From Candidatus Pacearchaeota archaeon CG10_big_fil_rev_8_21_14_0_10_32_14 (GTDB lineage: Archaea; Nanobdellota; Nanobdellia; Pacearchaeales; GW2011-AR1), in the NCBI GenBank assembly GCA_002763085.1, contig PFCY01000079.1:1-12584 (forward strand): DNA of 12,584 bases, given 5' to 3'. This document shows positions 1 to 6,384 of the stretch, in pieces. Made by a program: the position numbers and the translations under genes. The notes below the pieces were generated by a model. The model had not been told where the DNA came from, did no database searches, and worked only from the letters and a program-made list of their open reading frames with translations. Position 1 is the first letter of the stretch. Each line of letters opens with the position of its first letter.

Positions 1-7
1 TTTTCAT
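1..7 (-). CDS. Start of an unidentified gene, cut by the window edge
   Basis: An ATG on the minus strand at position 7 is followed by AAA before the sequence ends. It sits 6 nt after GAGGTGA, which matches the archaeal anti-Shine-Dalgarno at 7 bases, so this is a credible translation start. Only two codons are visible and the product cannot be named. In many archaea ndk or infB follows L24e, but nothing here shows that this gene is either one. Confidence 0.4.
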
Positions 8-63
8 CTTATTTCACCTCGAAATAAGATAGTCCCTTTAGTAGATTAATTTTACTAAGGGGA
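6..63 (-). promoter_or_regulatory. Structured 5' leader: two hairpins, with the Shine-Dalgarno in a loop
   Basis: Two stem-loops lie back to back. The one at 6–30 has a perfect 10-bp stem (ATCTTATTTC with GAAATAAGAT) and a 5-nt loop. The one at 32–63 has a 12-bp stem with one G·T pair and an 8-nt loop. Read on the minus strand, the loop of the first hairpin is GAGGT, the core of the Shine-Dalgarno, and the far foot of the same stem runs into the start codon at 7. Folding would therefore display the Shine-Dalgarno while tying up the start codon. A TATA-like box at 111–123 (minus) would place the transcript start near 90, giving a leader of about 80 nt. The geometry suggests translational control, but no known riboswitch class is recognised. 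Confidence 0.5.
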
Positions 64-110
64 CATTTTCAACAGAGCCTTTATGATAACAATCTCTTTA
101 ATCTCCACCC

Positions 111-123
111 ATCTTTTATATCC
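111..123 (-). promoter_or_regulatory. TATA-like box for the left-edge gene
   Basis: The minus strand reads GGATATAAAAGAT here. A start about 25 nt further on, near position 90, would produce a transcript beginning just ahead of the two hairpins. The stretch 64–176 otherwise holds no open frame and no other recognised element. Confidence 0.35.
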
Positions 124-176
124 ATAACAAAATATCGTATTTCAATATTATAAATCTAATCAATCACACAATTATT

Positions 177-446
177 TTATCTTTTATATCCAGAACCAGA
201 AGAATTTCTTTTTTTGATTATTCTTTTCTTTTGAGTTTTTTTCTTTTCCTTTCGTTTGATAAATGCTTTAACAGTTCCGTCTTTACCTTGTGGACTCTTT
301 GCGATCCATCTAACCTTTCTTCTTTTCATCATCCTGTTTTTTCTGCATTTGCTTGAACATAAATACTTTATATTACCATCAGTTTGCACATAAGTCAATC
401 CTCGAGGGATAAAATATTCTTTTCCGCAGAAACTACATTGTGGCAT
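177..446 (-). CDS. rpl24e: Large ribosomal subunit protein eL24 (L24e)
   Basis: This 89-residue protein is the archaeal/eukaryotic L24e of the 50S subunit. It carries the family's zinc-ribbon: Cys4 and Cys7 in the opening CSFCGK, then Cys30 and Cys34 in LCSSKC. The usual basic RRKVRW segment follows at about residues 42–47. The tail after residue 60 is a lysine/arginine-rich stretch expected to contact rRNA, slightly longer than in minimal homologues. Its ATG abuts the S28e stop codon directly (TAAATG), so it is the third gene of an L7Ae–S28e–L24e operon and probably translated by coupling. The gene order is conserved across archaea, which supports the identification. Confidence 0.95.
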   Translation of the reverse strand: MPQCSFCGKEYFIPRGLTYVQTDGNIKYLCSSKCRKNRMMKRRKVRWIAKSPQGKDGTVKAFIKRKEKKKTQKKRIIKKRNSSGSGYKR

Positions 447-752
447 TTAAGTATACGCTCCTTTTGTTACTTTAGATTTTATTCTTCTCGCTTCAATTTC
501 AGTTTCTCTAAGCATAAGTGTGTCTCCAATTCTTACAGAACCTTTTACATTTCTTCTCATGTCCCGTCCTTTATCTCTACCTGCATGGACTCTGCATTTA
601 ACTTGAGTAATCTCACCTCTAAAACCAGTTCTGCCGACAATTTCAACAACTTCAGCAGGAACAGCTTCTCCAAGAACTAATCTATCAGAACCTTTTTTTT
701 GTTGCTGTTGTTCTTTTCCAGAATCTTTTTGTTTTGTTTGAGTCTTAGCCAT
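447..752 (-). CDS. rps28e: Small ribosomal subunit protein eS28 (S28e)
   Basis: The 101-residue product contains the complete S28e OB-fold core from about residue 30 onward: AVPAEVVEIVGRTG, then GEITQVKCRV, GRDKGR, RRNVKG and a closing RIGDTLMLRETE. S28e lies near the mRNA exit/E-site of the 30S subunit. Archaeal S28e is usually about 70 residues; here roughly 25 extra residues rich in Gln and Lys precede the core, with four glutamines in a row. The ATG is 3 nt after the L7Ae stop, so the extension is probably translated, and no internal Met stands just before the core as an alternative start. Confidence 0.95.
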   Translation of the reverse strand: MAKTQTKQKDSGKEQQQQKKGSDRLVLGEAVPAEVVEIVGRTGFRGEITQVKCRVHAGRDKGRDMRRNVKGSVRIGDTLMLRETEIEARRIKSKVTKGAYT

Positions 753-755
753 TAT

Positions 756-1058
756 TTATTTTAGAGAATTGATGTCTTTAACAGCTTCTCCAGCTTCAAT
801 AACTGCAACACTAGAAGTAGCAACTGTTAAACCGGCAGATATGCCTAGCTTTTTTTTGCTATCAATCTCATGACATTTAATATTCTTCTCTTTACAAAGA
901 ACAGGAATATGTTGAACGATTTCTTTTGGTTCTACGTCTTTAGCATAAACAACCAATTTAGCAGTTCCTCGCTCGATAGATTTAGTAACCTCATTAGTAC
1001 CTTTCTCAATCTTTCCAGATCTTCTTGCAACTTCAATAATATTATATATGTCCGCCAT
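756..1058 (-). CDS. rpl7ae: Ribosomal protein eL8 (L7Ae), kink-turn binding
   Basis: L7Ae binds kink-turns in 23S rRNA, in C/D and H/ACA guide RNPs and in RNase P. The family signatures are all present: GKIEKGTNEVTKSIERG (RNA contact), LVVYAKDVEPKEIVQHIPVLC, and the LGISAGL segment. I chose the ATG at 1058, which gives 100 residues starting MADIYN. An upstream TTG at 1070 would add only four unconserved residues. The protein is a little shorter at the N-terminus than the usual ~120 residues. It is the first gene of the ribosomal operon, read divergently from the desaturase gene. No Shine-Dalgarno is visible. Confidence 0.95.
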   Translation of the reverse strand: MADIYNIIEVARRSGKIEKGTNEVTKSIERGTAKLVVYAKDVEPKEIVQHIPVLCKEKNIKCHEIDSKKKLGISAGLTVATSSVAVIEAGEAVKDINSLK

Positions 1059-1104
1059 CGTAAAAACCAATAACTAAGTAAGAAATATCCTCACTCTGGT
1101 CATA

Positions 1105-1115
1105 GGATATAAAGT
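1105..1115 (-). promoter_or_regulatory. Probable TATA box for the ribosomal operon
   Basis: The minus strand reads ACTTTATATCC. It would start transcription near 1083, leaving a short leader of about 25 nt before the L7Ae ATG. A second TATA-like sequence, near-palindromic, lies at 1129–1140, so the exact box is uncertain. Confidence 0.35.
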
Positions 1116-1172
1116 ATGTGAAAAGTGAGTTTATAAACTTAACGCCGCTATTTATCTAGGAATCCTAAAACA

Positions 1173-1184
1173 TAAAATTAAATA
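1173..1184 (+). promoter_or_regulatory. TATA box for the desaturase gene
   Basis: TAAAATTAAATA is centred about 27 nt ahead of the ATG at 1206. No Shine-Dalgarno lies between them. This is the spacing expected if transcription starts at the ATG itself (leaderless mRNA). Confidence 0.45.
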
Positions 1185-1205
1185 ATTCCTATTCTATATA
1201 ACTGA

Positions 1206-2207
1206 ATGAAAAATCAAATAGAGGTCATTTCATCTTTAGAATCTTATGTTGATGAAGAACTCCCCCGGCTGCTTCCAAAATTAGAAAATCGATGGCAACC
1301 GTCAGATTTTCTTCCCTCGCCGGAAAACGAAAATGAATTTTATGAACAACTTAGAGAATTTAGGCAAGAGACTCAATCATTAAGCGATGAATTATTTATT
1401 GTCCTGATTGGCGATACGATTACTGAAGAAGCGCTTCCAACTTATCAGACAATGTTCAATAGGACTCAAGGTGCGCAGGATAAATCTGGTGTTGATGATC
1501 ATGCGTGGGCAAGATGGTCAAGAAACTGGACAGCAGAAGAGAATCAGCACGGAGATTTATTGAAACAATTTCTTTATTTAACCGGAAGAGTCAATATGAA
1601 AGAAGTTGAAAGATCAACATTTAGATTAATAAAAAATGGGATGGATATGGGAGCAAATGATGATTATGAAAGATTGATTTATCCCGCTTTTCAAGAAAGA
1701 GCAACAAAAATTTCTCATGATAATACTTCTCTTCTTGCAAAGAGTCAAGGAAGTTCACTTCTTAAACGAATCTGTCGAACAATCGCTGGAGACGAATCAC
1801 GTCATGAAGAAACATATAAAAAATTTGTTGAAAAAATTTTCGAGATCGATCCATCCCAGGCAATTCTTTCGTACGCTAATTTAATGAGAACTAAAATAAA
1901 AATGCCTGCAAGATTCATGGATGATTCACCATTGGTGACAAAGACTTTTGACACTTTTGCTTTTGTCGCACAAAAAATAGGAGTTTATACCACATTTGAT
2001 TACGCATCAATTATAGAAAATTTAAATCAACGTTGGAACATTCATTATATTTCTGAATTAAAAGATGAGGCCGCAAAAGCTCAAGAATATTTATCTTCAC
2101 TTCCTTCACGATATAGAAAACTTCACGAAAGAATAATAGAGCAAATCTCTCAAACACAAACTCCGAATTTTAATTGGTTAATTAGTCGCGACCAGATCTT
2201 GACTTAG
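1206..2207 (+). CDS. Acyl-ACP desaturase-like di-iron enzyme (FA_desaturase_2)
   Basis: This 333-residue protein closely resembles soluble plant and actinobacterial stearoyl-ACP delta-9 desaturases, which put a cis double bond into acyl chains carried on ACP using O2 and ferredoxin. All di-iron ligand positions are present: Glu74/75 in ITEEALPTYQTM, Glu112 and His115 in TAEENQHGDLL, Glu164 in FQERATKISH, and Glu197 and His200 in GDESRHE. The family's FVEKIFEIDP and MPARFM segments follow. It is somewhat shorter than the plant enzymes, which carry a transit peptide. Archaea normally lack fatty-acid synthase and acyl-ACP, so acquisition from bacteria is likely and the substrate is uncertain; fold and di-iron chemistry are secure. 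The neighbouring radical SAM gene may share the pathway (inference). Confidence 0.9.
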   Translation: MKNQIEVISSLESYVDEELPRLLPKLENRWQPSDFLPSPENENEFYEQLREFRQETQSLSDELFIVLIGDTITEEALPTYQTMFNRTQGAQDKSGVDDHAWARWSRNWTAEENQHGDLLKQFLYLTGRVNMKEVERSTFRLIKNGMDMGANDDYERLIYPAFQERATKISHDNTSLLAKSQGSSLLKRICRTIAGDESRHEETYKKFVEKIFEIDPSQAILSYANLMRTKIKMPARFMDDSPLVTKTFDTFAFVAQKIGVYTTFDYASIIENLNQRWNIHYISELKDEAAKAQEYLSSLPSRYRKLHERIIEQISQTQTPNFNWLISRDQILT

Positions 2208-2217
2208 TAGGACTATA

Positions 2218-2712
2218 TCATTCTTCAATTTCATTCGTTATAGGATCTGATGGTTCATCTAAAAAAACTGTTCTTTGCATTATCTCTTCAAGTTCACTGT
2301 CTTGTTGTTTGTCTCTCAACACTTTTTCTAATAGAGAAAAATCAAAAGGGACTTTTTCTCTTCTTAATAATAATCCCCCGCCAAGCGCTAATGCACCACC
2401 TATCATTAAAGGCGCAACTGTTCGGGGTATTCTAGGATTTTGAATATTAAAGAAAGCATCATTCTCAAGTTTACTAATATAAGCAAGATTATCATTAAAT
2501 GCTTTTTTATATTTAGGAGAATAATTTTCCCAATATTCATTTTTTGCCTTTAACATATCACTGACTGCAAATCCCCCAATAGCTAAGGGAGCAATTGATG
2601 CAACTAATAAAGAATATCCAAGAAAAGTTTTCGCGCCAGCATTTTTTAACTCCTCTCCGATGTGTGAAATCCTGTTATTCCAATAACCAGATTTAAAATA
2701 TTTCGAAGTCAT
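2218..2712 (-). CDS. Unknown protein with two membrane segments
   Basis: I do not recognise this 164-residue protein. It has two hydrophobic stretches long enough to cross the membrane, at about residues 30–51 and 99–116. The second is glycine-rich (GGALALGGGLLL) and followed by arginines. The charged loop between them, about residues 52–95, is rich in Lys, Asn and Tyr. The acidic C-terminal tail of about 45 residues is probably cytoplasmic by the positive-inside rule. A TATA-like box at 2733–2745 places the start at the ATG. The gene converges on the desaturase gene with a 10-nt gap. A real gene is likely from its length, promoter and sensible topology; no function is proposed. Confidence 0.65.
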   Translation of the reverse strand: MTSKYFKSGYWNNRISHIGEELKNAGAKTFLGYSLLVASIAPLAIGGFAVSDMLKAKNEYWENYSPKYKKAFNDNLAYISKLENDAFFNIQNPRIPRTVAPLMIGGALALGGGLLLRREKVPFDFSLLEKVLRDKQQDSELEEIMQRTVFLDEPSDPITNEIEE

Positions 2713-2732
2713 AAAACTTTTTTATTATCACC

Positions 2733-2745
2733 GTTTAAATATTTT
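2733..2745 (-). promoter_or_regulatory. TATA box for the two-TM protein gene
   Basis: The minus strand reads AAATATTTAAACG, centred about 27 nt before the ATG at 2712. No Shine-Dalgarno follows, which fits a leaderless transcript. The box lies just beyond the stop codon of the next gene upstream. Confidence 0.45.
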
Positions 2746-2748
2746 TCT

Positions 2749-3075
2749 TTACTGAACAAATCTTCCAATATGCAAATTTGGATTTTGATTTAATTCTCTG
2801 CGATACTCTGTTGCATAAAATTCTGAAGTAAAAAAATATTGATGAGGAATTAAATTTGCTTCTAATTTATCATATATGAAAAAAGATCTAGGGCCGATTT
2901 CTTTAGTAAGTATTCCTTGCCTTGCTAAATACTCATATATTCTATCTCTATCCTCTTCAGAACGATTCGCAATTCTTTGAACTTCCGACCATAAAACTCT
3001 TTGAAGACCGTTTGCGCATTGCACAATTCCTAATAATCTAGAATTCTCGGTTGCAGAAACACTACTTGCCCCCAT
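2749..3075 (-). CDS. Small unknown protein, possibly winged-helix-like
   Basis: I do not recognise this protein of 108 residues. The ATG at 3075 is chosen over a TTG at 3090 because a good TATA box (AAAATATATAAAC, 3095–3107) lies 20–32 nt ahead of it, as in the leaderless genes around. After a short serine-rich start, the middle section (LWSEVQRIANRS, then IYEYLARQGILTKEI, then FFIYDKL) has the rhythm of helices followed by a beta-wing. That hints at a winged-helix DNA-binding fold, but this is a guess from pattern alone. Its promoter is back-to-back with that of the radical SAM gene, so a regulatory link is possible but unproven. Confidence 0.6.
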   Translation of the reverse strand: MGASSVSATENSRLLGIVQCANGLQRVLWSEVQRIANRSEEDRDRIYEYLARQGILTKEIGPRSFFIYDKLEANLIPHQYFFTSEFYATEYRRELNQNPNLHIGRFVQ

Positions 3076-3094
3076 AATTATTAATAGCAACAGA

Positions 3095-3107
3095 GTTTAT
3101 ATATTTT
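3095..3107 (-). promoter_or_regulatory. TATA box, minus-strand half of a divergent promoter
   Basis: The minus strand reads AAAATATATAAAC, centred about 26 nt before the ATG at 3075. Only 6 bp separate it from the plus-strand TATA box of the radical SAM gene, so the two genes share one compact divergent promoter. Confidence 0.5.
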
Positions 3108-3113
3108 AGGGAA

Positions 3114-3125
3114 GATATTTATATT
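3114..3125 (+). promoter_or_regulatory. TATA box for the radical SAM gene
   Basis: GATATTTATATT lies 20–31 nt ahead of the ATG at 3145, with no Shine-Dalgarno between. This is the leaderless arrangement seen across the window. Confidence 0.5.
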
Positions 3126-3144
3126 CCGGCATTTTCTAATTAAA

Positions 3145-4959
3145 ATGTCAAAATTAAAGGTTTTACCGGTTTATCCCAAATTCCCATTAACATTTTGGAG
3201 TTTTAGAAAAGCCCTAGAACCTATCGGTAAAGAAGCGGTCATGCCACCAAATGGACTTGCAACAGTTCTGGCTATGCATCCTTCTGATTATTTTGCCTTT
3301 CATAGGATTATCGATATGAATGTGGAACCATTAACCGATGCACAGATAAAATCTGCAGATATTATTGAAACATCTTTGATGATAGCTCAAGAAGACTCTA
3401 ATAATGATGTCGTTGATAGAGCGCATTTTTACGGCAAAAAAGTTTTTTCCGGAGGACCTTCACCAACATCTTATCCAGAAAGAAATCAAGAAGCAGATTA
3501 TTTAATTCAAGGCGAAGCTGAACTCTCATTTCCAATATTCCTTGAAGACTTTCTAAGCGGAAAAGCCAGAAGAATTTATTCAGAGAAAGATCTGGATGTA
3601 TTAGCAAGAAATAAATTTGTTAAACTTTCAAAAGGAAGCAAGCCATTATTAGAAAATACTCCCGTTCCTCGATGGGACTTAGTTGATTTATCAAAATATG
3701 GTTCAGCAGCAATACAATATTCCAGAGGATGCGTATGGGATTGTGATTTTTGTGATATCACTCAATTATATGGAAGAGAATCAAGAACAAAAACTCCTAG
3801 TCAAATGACAAGTGAATTAGACGCTTTGATCCGAGAAGGATACAATGGACCAGTGTTTATTGTTGATGATAATTTTATTGGAAATAAATTGAATGTAAAA
3901 GAATTACTTCCTGCCTTGAAACAATGGCAAGACAAGAATGGGTGGCCATTCCAATTTTTTACTGAAGCAAGTATGAATTTAGCTTGGCCTTCAAATAAAG
4001 AAATTTTAGAGGGGATGGTTGATTCTGGATTCACTGAAGTATTTACTGGAATTGAATCAATTGACGAGGATGTTCTTACAGGAATGGACAAACGCCAAAA
4101 CTTCAGGATGTCTCCTTTAGAAGCTGTTCACACGATCCAAAAAGCAGGTCTTACTGTTTCTGCAGGTTTTATTATTGGTAGCGACGGAGAAAAACCGGAC
4201 GTATTTGAAAAATTATACCAATTCATCCAAGATGCAGGGATTGTAATACCAATGCCAGGATTATTGACTGCTGGAAAAAACACCAGATTATATAACAGAT
4301 TAGAAAAAGAAGGTCGTCTTCGCTTTGAGACAAACGGAAATAATACTCACCAGTTAGGGTTTAATTTCGAGCCACAACTCGATGAAAAATTTTTAGTTGA
4401 CGGATATGTTTCACTTTTGCAAAAATTATTTGATGATAAAAATTTTTATGATAGATGCCGTACTTTAGAATCAAATTTAGGAAGACATCCAGATACCTCT
4501 AAAGCTAATATCCAAGGAATGGTGGCTTTTGGAAGATCCTTGAAAAATCAATTATTTACCGACGGAGGGTGGGAATATTTTAAATATCTTGCAGGATCGT
4601 CTTTAAGAAATCCAAAAAACTTCCCGGAGGCGGTCACTAATGCGATAAAGTTACATCATTTCAAATATGTTACGAAATCTATGGCTCAGGCTCATGGATA
4701 TGTAACAAAAACAGAATCATATTATTATCAATTCGAGCAATATCTCAAAGAATTATCGAATGATTATACTCTATCGGATAAAGTTTCTCAAGTCAGAAAA
4801 AAAGCGCGAGGAATTTTAAGGAAAGCTGAAAAAGGTTATAAACAATTACATGAAGATTTCAGATCAGATGCAATTCAAAGATATGAAGTTTTAAAAGAAA
4901 GATTGAATCAAGAACTTGAAAAATATCATCTACCCGGACAAGAATCTATTTCTGTATAA
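3145..4959 (+). CDS. B12-binding radical SAM protein, HpnP/Grs-like (DUF4070)
   Basis: The 604-residue protein opens with a cobalamin-binding-type domain (about residues 30–150; LTDAQIKSADIIETSLMIAQ and GGPSPTSYPE). It lacks the classical DxHxxG cobalt-ligand motif, as is common in this group. The radical SAM core follows, with Cys196, Cys200 and Cys203 binding the 4Fe-4S cluster in SRGCVWDCDFCDI, then FFTEASMNLA and FTGIESIDEDVL. Next is a DUF4070-like region (about 400–470, around QLGFNFEPQL). The last 75 residues or so are charged and helical, probably a coiled coil. Characterised relatives act on lipid hydrocarbon: HpnP methylates hopanoids and Grs enzymes make rings in archaeal tetraether lipids. 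A lipid-modifying role is likely; the exact reaction cannot be read from sequence. Confidence 0.85.
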   Translation: MSKLKVLPVYPKFPLTFWSFRKALEPIGKEAVMPPNGLATVLAMHPSDYFAFHRIIDMNVEPLTDAQIKSADIIETSLMIAQEDSNNDVVDRAHFYGKKVFSGGPSPTSYPERNQEADYLIQGEAELSFPIFLEDFLSGKARRIYSEKDLDVLARNKFVKLSKGSKPLLENTPVPRWDLVDLSKYGSAAIQYSRGCVWDCDFCDITQLYGRESRTKTPSQMTSELDALIREGYNGPVFIVDDNFIGNKLNVKELLPALKQWQDKNGWPFQFFTEASMNLAWPSNKEILEGMVDSGFTEVFTGIESIDEDVLTGMDKRQNFRMSPLEAVHTIQKAGLTVSAGFIIGSDGEKPDVFEKLYQFIQDAGIVIPMPGLLTAGKNTRLYNRLEKEGRLRFETNGNNTHQLGFNFEPQLDEKFLVDGYVSLLQKLFDDKNFYDRCRTLESNLGRHPDTSKANIQGMVAFGRSLKNQLFTDGGWEYFKYLAGSSLRNPKNFPEAVTNAIKLHHFKYVTKSMAQAHGYVTKTESYYYQFEQYLKELSNDYTLSDKVSQVRKKARGILRKAEKGYKQLHEDFRSDAIQRYEVLKERLNQELEKYHLPGQESISV

Positions 4960-4980
4960 ATTATTTTCTACCAGTTACTT

Positions 4981-5649
4981 TTATTTATTATGAACCATAA
5001 TTTTTCCAACTGCATCCCATTCTTCACTTATTTCGTTATATAATGAAGAAGGAGTTATGCCGAATCTAGCAGAAGCTTTTTCTAGATCACTTATTCCACT
5101 TAATGATTGTGCTTTGTAAAGAACATAATCTATCTCTTTAGTTTGTTCTGTGCCGTAATGAGATAACCATTCAGTCCTTTTCTTAAAATTTCTTGGAATT
5201 GAATCAAGAATACTTCTAAAAACAGGAAATGTTATTTGCATGTCAATTAACATATAAGTTATCCAAGTTCCGACATCAGTTTCCGATGGATAATTTTCAC
5301 TCATATGATCATGAACATGACATTCTTCTATTTCCCCTTCTCTGAATAGTAAAGAACCCCTACAATACCCTCCATGACTTACCTGGACTAATGTATCAAA
5401 ATCCCCTCTCTCAAAATTCTGAGATGCAAAATCGGAATTAGTATTAACACAACACAAGTCCGCAGAATTTTCCCTCAATAAAACTTTTCTTTCATTTGGC
5501 GCAATAATAGTATATCCCCGATTCCTCCCAAACCAATTTTTAGTAACTTTCGGTTCAAAAGAAGTTACAACATCTAAAGGATGATGAAACAAACCACTTT
5601 CTTCTAACAGATTAATTATATTTGATTGATCTTCTTGAATTTCTGACAT
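4981..5649 (-). CDS. Unknown protein with a Cys/His-rich centre
   Basis: I do not recognise this soluble 222-residue protein. The central part is unusually rich in possible metal ligands: Cys66-Cys67, Cys96, and the cluster Cys110-His111 with His113 and His115 (ECHVHDH). The last third (SDLEKASARFGITPSSLYNEISEEW) has helix–turn–helix-like spacing, but no family match comes to mind. A TATA-like box at 5670–5680 supports the ATG as a leaderless start. It is the last of four minus-strand genes starting with the DUF2207 gene, each with its own promoter, and it converges on the radical SAM gene with a 21-nt gap. Confidence 0.65.
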   Translation of the reverse strand: MSEIQEDQSNIINLLEESGLFHHPLDVVTSFEPKVTKNWFGRNRGYTIIAPNERKVLLRENSADLCCVNTNSDFASQNFERGDFDTLVQVSHGGYCRGSLLFREGEIEECHVHDHMSENYPSETDVGTWITYMLIDMQITFPVFRSILDSIPRNFKKRTEWLSHYGTEQTKEIDYVLYKAQSLSGISDLEKASARFGITPSSLYNEISEEWDAVGKIMVHNK

Positions 5650-5669
5650 ATAAATTTACAGGATTTATC

Positions 5670-5680
5670 CTTTTAAATAT
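5670..5680 (-). promoter_or_regulatory. TATA box for the 222-residue protein gene
   Basis: The minus strand reads ATATTTAAAAG, centred about 26 nt before the ATG at 5649. No Shine-Dalgarno is present. Confidence 0.45.
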
Positions 5681-5710
5681 TATTATAAAAAATAGTTTAT
5701 TTTTAAATTA

Positions 5711-6346
5711 TCAATTAGCTCCATAAATAATATCCGCTCTTGCTTCTATATATAATCTCTCATCTTCGATTAGAGATTCTACAATTTCTCTCGAAGGGAA
5801 TTGTTGAAGAGGCGTTCTTTTAATCCAGACATCTCCAATTAAAGGAATTCTCCAAACTTTTTGTAAAAATCTTCTATTTTCATCTCTTACTTTTTCAACA
5901 TTTTCAATGATTCCAAGTCTAATTTGTCCCTCTAAATGACTAATCAATTCATAATTTTCTCGAGAAGGAAACATTTTTTTAATAATTTCATTTCTTCCTT
6001 CAGTAGTTTTCACGACGTTGATTGGTTCATTTTCAGAATCACGTGCGATTTCCTTAGCATATTGGGCGATTCCGCAAAAGAATTGTTCAAAAACTTCAGC
6101 ATAAGGAACTCGATTTTCTTTTAATTCACCAATGTATCTTTTCGGATCGTTATGTTTTAGTGAATTTGAATCTGGTTTTAAAAATTGTTCATATTTTGGA
6201 TCTTTACGATAATCTCTTGAACTTCTTTCTTGCATAAAAAATTCTCTTAAAACTTCTTCATCCTCTGTCATTAAATCTTCAATAGAATAATTCGTCCCAA
6301 GAACTTCGCTCACTTCACCAATCTCGTCAACCAGACTTTCTAACAT
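5711..6346 (-). CDS. Unknown acidic helical protein downstream of Kae1
   Basis: I do not recognise this protein. The open frame continues back to an ATG at 6394, which would give 227 residues and a hydrophobic start overlapping Kae1 by 10 nt. The ATG at 6346 (211 residues, MLESLVDEIG) is preferred, because a TATA box at 6365–6376 lies 20–30 nt ahead of it and would not transcribe the longer version. So the apparent N-terminal membrane segment is probably an artefact. The protein is charged and mostly helical, with the recognisable stretch RIPLIGDVWIKRTPLQQFPSRE omitted from any family I know. It is not Bud32, which sometimes accompanies Kae1: no kinase motifs are visible. Confidence 0.65.
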   Translation of the reverse strand: MLESLVDEIGEVSEVLGTNYSIEDLMTEDEEVLREFFMQERSSRDYRKDPKYEQFLKPDSNSLKHNDPKRYIGELKENRVPYAEVFEQFFCGIAQYAKEIARDSENEPINVVKTTEGRNEIIKKMFPSRENYELISHLEGQIRLGIIENVEKVRDENRRFLQKVWRIPLIGDVWIKRTPLQQFPSREIVESLIEDERLYIEARADIIYGAN

Positions 6347-6364
6347 AACTATTAAATAGAAAAT

Positions 6365-6376
6365 TAGTATAAATAT
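6365..6376 (-). promoter_or_regulatory. TATA box that decides the start of the gene after Kae1
   Basis: The minus strand reads AAGATATTTATA, about 20–30 nt before the ATG at 6346. It overlaps the upstream alternative reading frame and points to a leaderless start at 6346. Confidence 0.45.
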
Positions 6377-6384
6377 CTTTCTTC

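Noticed and set aside
6..63. Hairpins as bacterial-type terminators of the ribosomal operon
   Set aside because: No T run follows either stem in the direction of the operon, and archaea do not rely on hairpin terminators; the Shine-Dalgarno in the loop fits a leader better.
384..680. Plus-strand open frame across L24e and S28e
   Set aside because: It lies opposite two certain ribosomal protein genes and has a composition typical of a complement frame (many Ser and Phe, no family pattern).
3398..4091. Minus-strand open frames within the radical SAM gene
   Set aside because: Three frames overlap one another and lie opposite a clearly conserved enzyme; none has a promoter or a recognisable domain.
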